Positions 7,259-15,432 of a stretch of 15,805 nucleotides of DNA are shown here, in pieces. Origin of the DNA: Pseudopedobacter sp045629485 (lineage in GTDB: Bacteria; Bacteroidota; Bacteroidia; Sphingobacteriales; Sphingobacteriaceae); the NCBI GenBank assembly GCA_045629485.1, contig JAZQRF010000083.1, forward strand, positions 1 to 15,805, given 5' to 3'. Every line of letters begins with the position of its first letter. Position 1 is the stretch's first letter. The notes beneath the pieces were generated by a model. The model worked only from the letters and a program-made list of their open reading frames with translations, was not told the origin of the DNA and did no database searches. A program made the translations under genes and the position numbers.

Positions 7259-8284
7259 TTATGACTTTATTTTACCACTCGACCCCCTCACAATGAGTTC
7301 TGGGGATAATACTTCAGATTGGATTTTTTTGGATTTCGCAGTATTATTTAACCTGCCTAATAAAATGGTAATAAGTTTCTCAGAAATATCTTCTATTGGC
7401 TGAGAGATAGCTGTAATTTCCGGAGAATGTAATTCGAATAAGGTATGATCATCAAAAGAAATAACGGCTAAATCATCAGGAATTTTCTTATTCAACTGTT
7501 TTATGGCTTTTAAACCACTTACACCAAAATAGTTAGTACCAAAAAGAACAGCGTCTAAATCCGGTTTTCTCTCTAAATAAGCAACAATGTGTCTAATGAT
7601 ATTTTCCTCATCCTGATAATAGGAGATCTCCTTAACATGATGATTCAATCCTTCTTCATCAATTGCTTTTTCATATCCTTTTAGCCTGTCTTGCATTTGT
7701 GTCTGCAAAGAATCGAGTGTTACAAAAGCAATATTTTTGTAACCATTTTTAATGAGATGTTTAACTGCATTGTAGGTACTCCCCATATTATCAACTACAA
7801 TAAAGTCTGCTTTGGTATCAGGGAGATACCTATCAAAAAGCACCACCGGAGAACCATTATCAATCAAGTCATCCACTTCTTTTTCTATTCCTTCCGGGGG
7901 ACTAATAATATACCCGTCAACATGACGGTCTTGAAACATATTTAAGAGATCTTTAGTTTTTGAGCTATCATTATCAGTGCTGCAATAGATTATTTTGTAT
8001 CCGTTTTTGTATGCCTTTTCTTCTATTAATCTCGCAATGTTAGCAAAAAATGGATTTGCAATATTTTCCACCATCAACCCTATGATCATTGTTTTACCAG
8101 TTCGAAGACTTTGAGCCAAAGCATTTGGCTTATACCCTACTTTTTCAATCTGTTTTAAAACCCTTTCAACTAATTCGCTACTAATTCTTTTTTCCTGGGC
8201 TTTACCATTTAAAATGAAAGAAATAGTAGTTGGTGAGATGTTGAGTTGCTTGGCTAAATCAACTATAGAAAGTTTCTTTTTCAA
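7259..8284 (-). CDS. LacI-family transcriptional regulator, TTG start
   Basis: A 341-residue regulator. Residues 5-26 form the LacI helix-turn-helix (SIVDLAKQLNISPTTISFIL). Residues about 51-62 (YKPNALAQSLRT) are the hinge helix that inserts into the minor groove at the central CG of the operator. From about 66 onward is a periplasmic-binding-protein-like sugar-sensing domain (GLMVENIANPFFANI, then VDGYIISPP, and VISFDDHTLFELHSP near the C-terminus). The start codon must be TTG at 8284-8282: two in-frame TAA stops lie a few codons upstream and no ATG lies between. It is the last gene of the minus-strand operon, 62 bp after the esterase gene. It very probably binds the seven TTGCTAAAACGTTTTAGCAA-type sites around it. 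Its inducer is presumably a mono- or disaccharide from the glycan degraded here. Confidence 0.92.
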   Translation of the reverse strand: MKKKLSIVDLAKQLNISPTTISFILNGKAQEKRISSELVERVLKQIEKVGYKPNALAQSLRTGKTMIIGLMVENIANPFFANIARLIEEKAYKNGYKIIYCSTDNDSSKTKDLLNMFQDRHVDGYIISPPEGIEKEVDDLIDNGSPVVLFDRYLPDTKADFIVVDNMGSTYNAVKHLIKNGYKNIAFVTLDSLQTQMQDRLKGYEKAIDEEGLNHHVKEISYYQDEENIIRHIVAYLERKPDLDAVLFGTNYFGVSGLKAIKQLNKKIPDDLAVISFDDHTLFELHSPEITAISQPIEDISEKLITILLGRLNNTAKSKKIQSEVLSPELIVRGSSGKIKS

Positions 8285-8346
8285 AATTGTTGGTTTTTAT
8301 TAATCAAATATAAGGTTTTTCACTTAGGCTCCACTTGACTAGCCGG

Positions 8347-9828
8347 CTATTTAACTTCCGCCCAGTTGTCTGTTCTAAAAGGCAACACGGGGAAACCTTC
8401 CTTATTTTGCAAATTAGTTACAGGATAATTAAAAAAAGCATACCGTACCGCCTTAGGGTATTTTACTTGTTTGTTAGATACAACGATGATATTATTTTTT
8501 AAGATAGCTGTTGATGGATAAAACACCTGATCCTCACCAGCAAGGTAAAAAAATCTCGGTTGGTCATCATCATTTGTGTTTAACCCAGTGCCGATAGTTT
8601 CTGGTTTGAAATAGATAGTTGCCTGTTTTTTGCCTAAAATTACATAATTATCGCGGGGACTCTGATAAATCACCTCTTTTTGATGGTAGGTTCTGTTTAA
8701 TGCCACAGCTGCTAAACGCAAACCAATTGGTCTTTTGTTTTTAGGATGCAAATCTTTAGCTTCACCAACATCCATTGTGCTTACCATATAAGTATTGTTA
8801 AGCGATGAGACTTTCTCCTGGGCTTCCCTAAAAAAAGCATCGCAAGTGAGTTTATCATCCTCTTTTTCATGAAAATATGGTGCAATTTGCACATAATAAA
8901 AAGGCAATTCACCCTGTTTAAAATTTTTACGCCATGATTTTATTAAGGTCTGTGTGGCAACAATATAGCTTTCCCTTTCCATATGGTTTGCCTCTCCTTG
9001 ATACCAGCAGAAACCTTTGATTGATAGATTTACAAACGGATTAATCATTGCATTATATAATAGAGACGGACGAACTACTTTTTCAAATGAGAATCCATTA
9101 TCTATCTTTTCTTTAGATCTGGAACTTTCCAGGTAGGGTTTTAAGTAAGTCTCGTTTAGTAAATTATCGTTTGCTAATTCTTCCTGAGGGATGTATGCTT
9201 GTACACCAGAGGCCCCAATTCCAGAGAAGACCAATCCAATCGGAATATTCAGTTCATCGTATAATTTTCGGCCGAAAGTGTAGCCTACGGCACTAAAATT
9301 TCTTACATTTTCTGAAGAACATTCCTGCCATTTCCCCGAGATAGTATCTATTGAAATAGCGCTAAAATTAAGATTTGCATTAAATAAGCGGATATTTGGC
9401 TCGTTAGCTTGTTTAATAACATCCTCTGCTCCGGTCATTTCTTTCACAGAAAATTGCATATTGGATTGACCGCTGCAAAACCATACATCTCCAATAAGCA
9501 GGTTTGTCAATAAAACCTTTTCATCTTTTGTTTCTATATGGATTTGGTGCGTACTAAAATCTCCATTTTTTGCCGGAGGAACATCTATAAGGCCTATAAA
9601 ATCTCCATCCCTATTGGCTAAAACTTTAACTGGGTTGCTCATCCAATCCGCCAAAATGGAAACTGTTTCACCAGCAGTTGTATTCCCCCATATTCTAAAA
9701 GCTTTGTTTTGCTGCACAACCATATTACTTTGCAAGGCATCGGCTAATTTTAACGCAGAAAAGGGTAGCTGTTGTGCAAATGAATACGAGCTAAATCCGA
9801 GGAAAATTAAAATTATATATTTCTTCAT
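8347..9828 (-). CDS. Sialate O-acetylesterase-type (SASA) carbohydrate esterase
   Basis: A 493-residue exported esterase with a clear signal peptide (residues 1-18, ending SYSFA before QQLPF). A beta-rich N-terminal domain (about 20-105) precedes the SGNH-like catalytic domain. Key motifs are WFCSGQSNM (116-124) with Ser122 as nucleophile, FCWYQGEAN (273-281), and KDLHPKNK (358-365), which supplies the catalytic Asp359/His361 pair. These match the SASA domain of sialate 9-O-acetylesterases. In environmental Bacteroidota, proteins of this type commonly remove acetyl groups from plant or microbial polysaccharides, so sialic acid need not be the substrate. The gene starts 18 bp after the truncated GH92 gene and is followed by lacI, consistent with one transcript. 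The deletion that removed most of the GH92 gene ended just before this start codon. Confidence 0.9.
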   Translation of the reverse strand: MKKYIILIFLGFSSYSFAQQLPFSALKLADALQSNMVVQQNKAFRIWGNTTAGETVSILADWMSNPVKVLANRDGDFIGLIDVPPAKNGDFSTHQIHIETKDEKVLLTNLLIGDVWFCSGQSNMQFSVKEMTGAEDVIKQANEPNIRLFNANLNFSAISIDTISGKWQECSSENVRNFSAVGYTFGRKLYDELNIPIGLVFSGIGASGVQAYIPQEELANDNLLNETYLKPYLESSRSKEKIDNGFSFEKVVRPSLLYNAMINPFVNLSIKGFCWYQGEANHMERESYIVATQTLIKSWRKNFKQGELPFYYVQIAPYFHEKEDDKLTCDAFFREAQEKVSSLNNTYMVSTMDVGEAKDLHPKNKRPIGLRLAAVALNRTYHQKEVIYQSPRDNYVILGKKQATIYFKPETIGTGLNTNDDDQPRFFYLAGEDQVFYPSTAILKNNIIVVSNKQVKYPKAVRYAFFNYPVTNLQNKEGFPVLPFRTDNWAEVK

Positions 9829-9846
9829 ATTAAAAGGTGGTAAGGC

Positions 9847-10194
9847 TTAAAGAATATCGCTTATTCTCTTTTTATTCACAATGACGGCATTTAATGAAAA
9901 TACCTCATAATCGTTCATCCATGGACTACACTGGTTCACTTGTTGAAAACCACGTATAGTATTCGCTTTATATTGATATTTCCAGCCATTTCCATTCTTA
10001 CCAGTTTGAGCCGAGAAAAAATGAACGCCAAATGGCACCCTGCTGTTGGATAAATATTTCCGTAAGATAGCGCCCACTCTGAATCTGTAGCTTGCAATGT
10101 GTTCACATATTTTACGAGATCTTTTTGTTGTTTCTGGAAGCTTATCCAGCATAAACACAGCGTAAATTATCTTTATAAAGTATTTAGATTTCAT
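9847..10194 (-). pseudogene. Truncated, frameshifted GH92 alpha-mannosidase
   Basis: An open frame of 115 codons runs here, but it is a composite of frames. The in-frame part from about 10042 to 9885 reads VPFGVHFFSAQTGKNGNGWK and continues with IRGFQQVNQCSPWMNDYEVF, a hallmark of the N-terminal domain of GH92 alpha-mannosidases. Just upstream the same protein continues in another frame: DLVKYVNTLQATDSEWALSY followed by GNIYPTAG (about 10121-10041), also typical of GH92. The original gene therefore suffered at least two frameshifts, one after the signal-peptide-like start near 10142 and one near 10040. It then stops at 9847, leaving about 110 of the roughly 750 residues normal for the family; the catalytic domain is gone. 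It lies 42 bp after the GH78 gene and 18 bp before the esterase gene, so it is an operon member that was lost. Confidence 0.88.
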
Positions 10195-10236
10195 CTATTA
10201 CAGGATTAGATTTTGTAATTGAATATCGTTTAGCAC

Positions 10237-12588
10237 CTAAATTACCAGCATGTTTGAGCCAGCTTTTAATTCGTAAGTTTTGCCTTCCCAAACCAGTTTT
10301 CCTGTTAAAGATTGTGGTAACGTGACATTAATTTGCCATTTCTTTCTCTTTAACTCATAGTTTACAGAAATTTTCCCTTTTGGATGTGGCATTTCTCCCT
10401 TCACCTTTTTCATTCCTCCTAAATTTGGTTCAATTTTGACCTTATTGAAACCTGGTGCATCGGTATCTATACCTAATACAATTCTAAAAAACTCGATATT
10501 AGGGCTAGCACCCCAAGCATGACATTCTGAACGTACAGTTTCCAAACTTGAGTCCTCTGCCCAGGTGGTTAATCCAAGTTTGATATTCTCTCTCCATATA
10601 CCCAACCAGTTCATAAAATCATTACCTAAGCCCGCTTTCGCTAAAGCCTGATGCAGGTAGTATTTAAAATAAATAGTGCATTGTGTAAGATTTCTATCAT
10701 TTAAAAGGCTGGCGCCTATAGCAGCAATATTTCCTTCATCTACAATATCCGCAAGAATGGCTAAGGAGTTTACATGCTGCGAGAAACCTTTCTTTTCTTT
10801 GGTATCAGCAAATAACTTTCTTTCTTCATCCCAATATTTGCGTTTAATAGTTGCCTTAAGTTGTTCAGCTTTCTGATTGTAATGCAAGGCATAGAATGGA
10901 ATTCCCATTGCATTCTCAAGATCCGCTGCCCATTGATAAGCCAAAAGCAGTTGTACATCATAAATGGCGGCGCTACCGTCTGGCCCCATCGGGCCCCAGC
11001 CCATATCACCAACCCAATCTACAAAACGCCAATACGGTAAATCTTTTAAAGAACCATCTTCTTGTTGATATTTACTAAAAAATTCTAATATTGCCCTTTG
11101 GCCAATTAATTTGTCTTTTAGGAAGTCTGCGTCTGGGCGGTACATCCAATAGTCGTGTAACATCCCTATGTACCACATCGAAAACGTAGAAATGATTTGT
11201 GTACTGTGCGTTGGATAACGACTCATAGTTACACCTTCTGCCAACCTCGAATGGTCCATCAAATTAATTGCATTTTTTGCCAAACGATCATCACCACTGT
11301 TGTAATACGAAATCATAGCCTGAATTCGCGTATCGCCGATATACTGTAATTGCTCATAATAAGGACAATCCATATAGGTTTCCCATGCATTTAATCTCGC
11401 TGTGCGCCAACCTATGTCTAGAATCTGGTTAATTTCTGGATTATCAGAATAAAAAGAATAATTTTTATCGAAAGGATAGCCTGTAAATGTGCCGTATATA
11501 TCATTGATGGTTAGTGACTCATTTGCTGTTTTCACAATTAATCGGATATACCTGTAGGAGCGGTAATTTAGCGTTGTAAAAGACTGTTCGTCTGTTCCAT
11601 CAGCCAGCAAACTATCTATTCGTCCTACAAATTTTTTCCCTTCTATTTCGTTTCTATTGCTTTTACGCAGTTCCTTACTGTTCTGATCATATAAGGTTTC
11701 TGCATAGCCAATAGAGATACCAGCACCTTTACCTTTGCTAAAATCAAGGGTTACGTAAGCGTTGGTATAAAAAGTTTGATCGAGCAATAAAGTTACACTA
11801 CTATTAGCAGGGATGGTTAAAGGTATTTTTTTTAATGGAAACTCTGCAGGAGCCTTTATTCCAAGGGCTGATCTTAGTTTAGGTATGCGTTGATAGGTTA
11901 ACTCCATTTGTGGCAAGGTTGAGGGTACTAATTGCCATGCCAAACCATCAGACATCCCTTTTAATTTCCCATCAAATATTTTTTCTGCAGTAGGCCAGGA
12001 ATCGTCATCAAAATTTACGGCAGTCCAATTACCTTTAACTGTTTGGCTCATATCAACCAATTGCCCCTTACTGGCTGCGAAAAAGTATCCGGGAATTGGC
12101 TGGAATCCGTTATCCTTAATACATTTCCAGGTTTCATTGGTATTTATTATATCTTCCTTCTCACTTCGCCCTTGTATAATTAGCGCAGTTCGGACTGTCA
12201 CTTGTGCTTCGGGTCTATATTCAGCCTCATTCCAAACTAAAGCCGCTATTGAGTTGTTACCTTCTGTTAAATATGAGGCGATGTCTACGGTTTCATAGTT
12301 CCAAAAATAAGTATCTCCCCGGGCTGGCCCCATCGAAACAATTTTACCATTTACATATAATTTATAACGGTTATCTGCAGATACATGGATAGGAAATGTA
12401 ACTGGCTTACCTTTTAAGTCTATACTTTTTCGAAAATAATAAACACCGTAAGCTGTACCTTTATCATTTTTTGCAGCGATCCACTGCGCATTCCAGAATT
12501 TTTTGTCAGGGAGACGATCATTATTTTTTGCAAAGCTATTATAAAAAAAGCCAAGGGAAATAAATAATGCGTAGAGACACTTCTTCAT
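10237..12588 (-). CDS. GH78-type alpha-L-rhamnosidase, exported
   Basis: A 783-residue glycosidase. I choose the ATG at 12588-12586 because MKKCLYALFISLGFFYNSFA is a good signal peptide; the in-frame ATG at 12642 would place 18 polar residues before it and overlap the neighbouring pseudogene. Domains in order: N-terminal beta-sandwich (about 25-130, WNAQWIAAKND and a ligand-type segment with YVNGKIVSMGPARGD), a second beta domain to about 375, an (alpha/alpha)6 barrel (about 385-690), and a C-terminal beta domain. Typical GH78 signatures are MDCPYYEQLQYIGDTR (406-421), with Asp407, Glu412 and Asp419 as catalytic candidates; WVGDMGWG (525-532); TTWAED (674-679); and SECHAWGASP (687-696). The enzyme should remove terminal alpha-L-rhamnose in the periplasm or at the surface. 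It is the first intact gene of the minus-strand operon. Confidence 0.88.
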   Translation of the reverse strand: MKKCLYALFISLGFFYNSFAKNNDRLPDKKFWNAQWIAAKNDKGTAYGVYYFRKSIDLKGKPVTFPIHVSADNRYKLYVNGKIVSMGPARGDTYFWNYETVDIASYLTEGNNSIAALVWNEAEYRPEAQVTVRTALIIQGRSEKEDIINTNETWKCIKDNGFQPIPGYFFAASKGQLVDMSQTVKGNWTAVNFDDDSWPTAEKIFDGKLKGMSDGLAWQLVPSTLPQMELTYQRIPKLRSALGIKAPAEFPLKKIPLTIPANSSVTLLLDQTFYTNAYVTLDFSKGKGAGISIGYAETLYDQNSKELRKSNRNEIEGKKFVGRIDSLLADGTDEQSFTTLNYRSYRYIRLIVKTANESLTINDIYGTFTGYPFDKNYSFYSDNPEINQILDIGWRTARLNAWETYMDCPYYEQLQYIGDTRIQAMISYYNSGDDRLAKNAINLMDHSRLAEGVTMSRYPTHSTQIISTFSMWYIGMLHDYWMYRPDADFLKDKLIGQRAILEFFSKYQQEDGSLKDLPYWRFVDWVGDMGWGPMGPDGSAAIYDVQLLLAYQWAADLENAMGIPFYALHYNQKAEQLKATIKRKYWDEERKLFADTKEKKGFSQHVNSLAILADIVDEGNIAAIGASLLNDRNLTQCTIYFKYYLHQALAKAGLGNDFMNWLGIWRENIKLGLTTWAEDSSLETVRSECHAWGASPNIEFFRIVLGIDTDAPGFNKVKIEPNLGGMKKVKGEMPHPKGKISVNYELKRKKWQINVTLPQSLTGKLVWEGKTYELKAGSNMLVI

Positions 12589-12638
12589 AATATGGTTTAG
12601 TATTAATTGACTATTATATGCTATTTGATTATTTTTAT

Positions 12639-13017
12639 TCATATATGGTTAGGATTTTCCAACTTTTTCTAACAATCTTTCGTGAGCATAATCCCCATGC
12701 CCTCAGACATCTGATCTCCTCATATTCTACACCTACTATACGCGTCCAACCTGAGTTTCAAATGATAAAACATTTTGTGGTAATCTATTTTAATCTTATC
12801 ACCTGTATCGCTAAAATTAAAAGTTTTGGCACTTATACTTTTTGCGTAAGGTAATAATTCCTGTACTCCTAAATAGAGATCATATTCTTCGGTAGCAGAA
12901 ATTTTAAAGTTATCAAATCTGGCAGCGTATCACAGAAAGGATTGTTCACTTTTCTCATAACCTACACTAGCCACTTCGCATCAGAATAATAACTACATAA
13001 CTTATAATTACATTGAT
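12639..13017 (-). pseudogene. Decayed sugar phosphate isomerase/epimerase-type TIM-barrel gene
   Basis: The minus strand holds the broken C-terminal half of a xylose-isomerase-like TIM-barrel protein. Successive pieces in order are INVII (13017-13003), SDAKWLV then an in-frame TAG at 12964, MRKVNNPFCDTLPD, a one-base shift near 12915, DNFKISATEEYDLYLGVQEL continuing LPYAKSISAKTFNFSDTG, then VGVEYE in another frame (12735-12718), GDQMSEGMGIMLTK, a second TAG at 12671, and KKLENPNHI ending in TGA at 12641-12639. The family motifs NVI-ENHGG, CGTLPDFGNF, EYD-YKGVKELMPYAKGVSAK and IGVEYEG are all recognisable in decayed form. Intact relatives have about 290 residues; the N-terminal half is not found, and only about 95 bp separate the remnant from the operator at 13113. 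It once headed the operon with the GH78 gene. A weak extension to about 13080 is possible. Confidence 0.88.
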
Positions 13018-13112
13018 TTTTCCTGAAACTTACTGCTGTTACCAAAAAATGAGCCTCCATCGAAATTCTCCTAATCCCCATCATTCAGTTTATTTTGGTT
13101 TTTATTGTTTGC

Positions 13113-13132
13113 AATATAAAACGATTTAGCAA
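13113..13132 (-). promoter_or_regulatory. LacI-type operator upstream of the minus-strand operon
   Basis: On the minus strand this reads TTGCTAAATCGTTTTATATT, with the intact TTGCTAA half facing the operon as in the other copies. The sequence 20 bp beyond the TTG (AACAATAA) is a poor -7 box, so the promoter itself is uncertain and may have decayed with the gene it first served. Transcription from here would cover the TIM-barrel remnant, GH78, the GH92 remnant, the esterase and lacI. The stretch from 13133 to 13267 holds a small hairpin (CTCTTT-CCTG-AAAGAG near 13161) and nothing else I recognise. Confidence 0.6.
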
Positions 13133-13267
13133 TAAAATAAAATTTTTTTTTATTTAGTGCTCTTTCCTGAAAGAGGATTTTATTTACAATAACCACTTCA
13201 TAAAGTCATATAAGGCATTCCCTCTGCGATAAGCTTTATTAAATCTTAAAAAATGCAATATTTATTC

Positions 13268-13298
13268 TTGCTAAAACGATTTTTTAAATTTACCTTTA
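13268..13298 (+). promoter_or_regulatory. LacI-type operator (13268-13287) with overlapping promoter of the ricin-propeller lipoprotein gene
   Basis: The plus-strand 20-mer is TTGCTAAAACGATTTTTTAA: the first half is a perfect match and the second half is degenerate. TTG (13268-13270) stands exactly 20 bp before TACCTTTA (13291-13298), matching TAnnTTTG in all but the last base. The start codon at 13336 gives a leader of about 30 nt. Confidence 0.75.
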
Positions 13299-13335
13299 TT
13301 TAACGATCAATTTTTAAATCCAAATCTTAAACCCA

Positions 13336-15249
13336 ATGAACACGATTATGATGAGAAGAATACTGTATTTATTAGCATTATTAGCAGTTATCTCTTGTAA
13401 AAAAGAACATTCTTTACCTCCCAGTCCGGGACGAATGATAAAAAATTTCAAATTGGAAGCCGGCCAATACAGTAATGCTAGAATTTATGTCGATAATGAT
13501 GTACATAAAGTTTTAGTAAAAGTAACACCGGAGGCGGACCTAACTGCCTTAAAACCTATTATTGAAATTTCGGATGGTGCAACAATTAGTCCGGCATCTG
13601 GTGAAATTATCAACGTTACTGTAAATAAAACCATAACTTATACTGTTATCGCTGCATCCGGACAAAGCAGAAAATGGGAAGTAGAATTTAGAATATTCGA
13701 AACCGACATTACTGACTATGATACCTACAGTATTGCAAATGTTTTGAACTCCCGTGTTATTCAGGTTCAGGGGAATAATAATTTTAATGAAAAATATCTT
13801 GATAATGCCGGCATTAACATTGGATTAGCGGAAGTGGCTACCGGGGTAAATTTAAAAAGATGGCAAGAATGGGATATTATCTATAAATCAACAATAGACA
13901 ATGAAAGGTATTACCAATTACGGAACCTGAATAGTGGAATGTTTTTAAATGCAGGAGAAAATTCAGGTCAGCAAGTAAAACAAAAACGGGAATTGAAGAA
14001 TTCCATTGACACTCAGCTATGGAAAATAGAAGAATTTGGTCAAACAGGCAAATATGAAATCTCTAACAAAGCCAACGGTTTGTACCTAACCATGACAGGC
14101 ACTGGCACTAATATTATTGTAACCCAGGAAGAAAGACTAAACGCCGATAAACAGAGATGGGAAATAACCAAGCTTCCTAAAGACAGCTATCGTGATGGGG
14201 ATGTAAATAAGTTTTTTAGCAGAACCACAGGATCAGTCGCCTTTGACCAGGGAAACAGCATTCCACTTGCAGATGGCAGAGTACTTTGGGTTACTCAAGA
14301 TGCGTGGTACCAAGGTTCGCTTGCACCTAATGGCAATCTTTTTGGAAACCATTTTATCTCATATTCTAATTCAATCATCATTCAACCGTCTAAAGATAAT
14401 TGGAGCCCCGATGCGCCGATGATGACTGCAGACGGTAGATCGAATGGAGGAATTGGAAATTTAATTCCAAAATACCCCGGAAAAACATGGAGTTGGCCAG
14501 GCGCTGGTGTCCAAATTGGTAATGATGTTTATATTCATAATAGAGAAGGTCAGGGGTTAGGCACTAATGATGACCATCAGTCTCTTTTTAAGCTTACTCC
14601 GGTAACTGCAACACACTGGAAAGCAGAAAGGACTACTCCTGCTGGATTGACAGCATCAGAAAAATTAATGGGTTATACGGCAGGAATGGTAAAGTCTAAC
14701 GATGGCTTCGTTTATGTATATGGCAGTCGTACAGACCCTAATAGTTTCGGTTATAAGACATTTCTTCATGCTGCCCGATTCCCTCAAAATGACCCACAAA
14801 GTTGGACTTTTTGGAACGGATCAAGTTGGTCTTCAACAGCTTCAATTGCTTCTACAGCCCAAATAGGAGAAGGATTAGGTACCAATTATATAAGTTTTCT
14901 CAATGGGAAATATATACATTTAACTATGGACCAAGGTTTTTATTGTAACATTCCATCACTTAACATGTATATTTCTACATCTACCAACCCAACCGGTCCA
15001 TTTACAAATCGAAAATTGGTATACAGCTTTACAGAATTTTACAAAGGTTCTAATGCAAGAGTTTATACTCCGTTAATACATAGCCATGCAGATAACGGCA
15101 AACAAGAGTTGTTATTAACTTACAGCATGAACTTTGGAGCTTGCGTAGAAACTGGAGACGGTGCTATTAAAGAAATTGATGGAAATTACGATCCTTATTA
15201 TTATAGAGTAAAAGGTGTGCGTATACCGTACGAAATGATTGGGCTTTAG
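13336..15249 (+). CDS. Modular surface lipoprotein: Ig-like, ricin-type trefoil, DUF5005-like propeller
   Basis: A 637-residue lipoprotein. The lipobox LAVISC gives Cys21 as the lipidated residue, followed by Lys-Lys-Glu. The start could equally be Met5 or Met6, which hardly alters the signal peptide. Residues about 34-118 form an Ig-like module with the LTALKPIIEIS-GATISPASG pattern common in Bacteroidota surface proteins (DUF5018-like, from memory). Residues about 125-278 form a ricin-type beta-trefoil with three QxW motifs at 177-179 (QEW), 227-229 (QLW) and 273-275 (QRW), so probably carbohydrate-binding. Residues about 288-637 are the same propeller domain as the protein at 513-1667; the stretch RTTGSVAFDQGNSIPL is identical in both. 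The function of the propeller is unknown; a glycan-binding or glycosidase role is plausible. It is transcribed alone from an operator-controlled promoter and ends at a strong terminator. Confidence 0.82.
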   Translation: MNTIMMRRILYLLALLAVISCKKEHSLPPSPGRMIKNFKLEAGQYSNARIYVDNDVHKVLVKVTPEADLTALKPIIEISDGATISPASGEIINVTVNKTITYTVIAASGQSRKWEVEFRIFETDITDYDTYSIANVLNSRVIQVQGNNNFNEKYLDNAGINIGLAEVATGVNLKRWQEWDIIYKSTIDNERYYQLRNLNSGMFLNAGENSGQQVKQKRELKNSIDTQLWKIEEFGQTGKYEISNKANGLYLTMTGTGTNIIVTQEERLNADKQRWEITKLPKDSYRDGDVNKFFSRTTGSVAFDQGNSIPLADGRVLWVTQDAWYQGSLAPNGNLFGNHFISYSNSIIIQPSKDNWSPDAPMMTADGRSNGGIGNLIPKYPGKTWSWPGAGVQIGNDVYIHNREGQGLGTNDDHQSLFKLTPVTATHWKAERTTPAGLTASEKLMGYTAGMVKSNDGFVYVYGSRTDPNSFGYKTFLHAARFPQNDPQSWTFWNGSSWSSTASIASTAQIGEGLGTNYISFLNGKYIHLTMDQGFYCNIPSLNMYISTSTNPTGPFTNRKLVYSFTEFYKGSNARVYTPLIHSHADNGKQELLLTYSMNFGACVETGDGAIKEIDGNYDPYYYRVKGVRIPYEMIGL

Positions 15250-15273
15250 TGTTAATAGGTTGATAATTTAAAC

Positions 15274-15315
15274 AACAGAAAAGAGGAATAATTTTAATTA
15301 TTCCTCTTTTCTGTT
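15274..15315. terminator. Strong terminator after the ricin-propeller gene
   Basis: A perfect 20-bp inverted repeat (15274-15293 and 15296-15315) has a 2-nt loop. The arms contain AAAAGAGG and CCTCTTTT, so the structure could act in both directions between this gene and the convergent heparinase-like gene. A weaker hairpin (GTTTAAC / GTTAAAC, 15369-15390) lies in the remaining 117 bp before the next stop codon. Confidence 0.85.
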
Positions 15316-15432
15316 CAATGATAAAATCGTAAAACTATATACTGTCTTATTTATCATGTTGAATCCAAGTTTAACATGCTCAAGTTAAACGGAATAATAA
15401 CTAATCACCTTCTGTTTCAGAAAACCCCATCA

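Noticed and set aside
12589..12642. An upstream in-frame ATG at 12642 for the GH78 gene
   Set aside because: It would place 18 mostly polar residues ahead of a clear signal peptide, and its ATG overlaps the stop of the decayed TIM-barrel gene. The ATG at 12588 is preferred.
12809..12831. A further operator-like sequence, GCTAAAA and TTTTGGC in inverted arrangement
   Set aside because: The spacing and the missing central CG differ from the seven real sites, and it lies inside the coding part of the TIM-barrel remnant.
12618..12854. A 78-codon plus-strand open frame in the gap before the GH78 gene
   Set aside because: It runs antisense to the TIM-barrel remnant, whose family motifs are clearly readable on the other strand.
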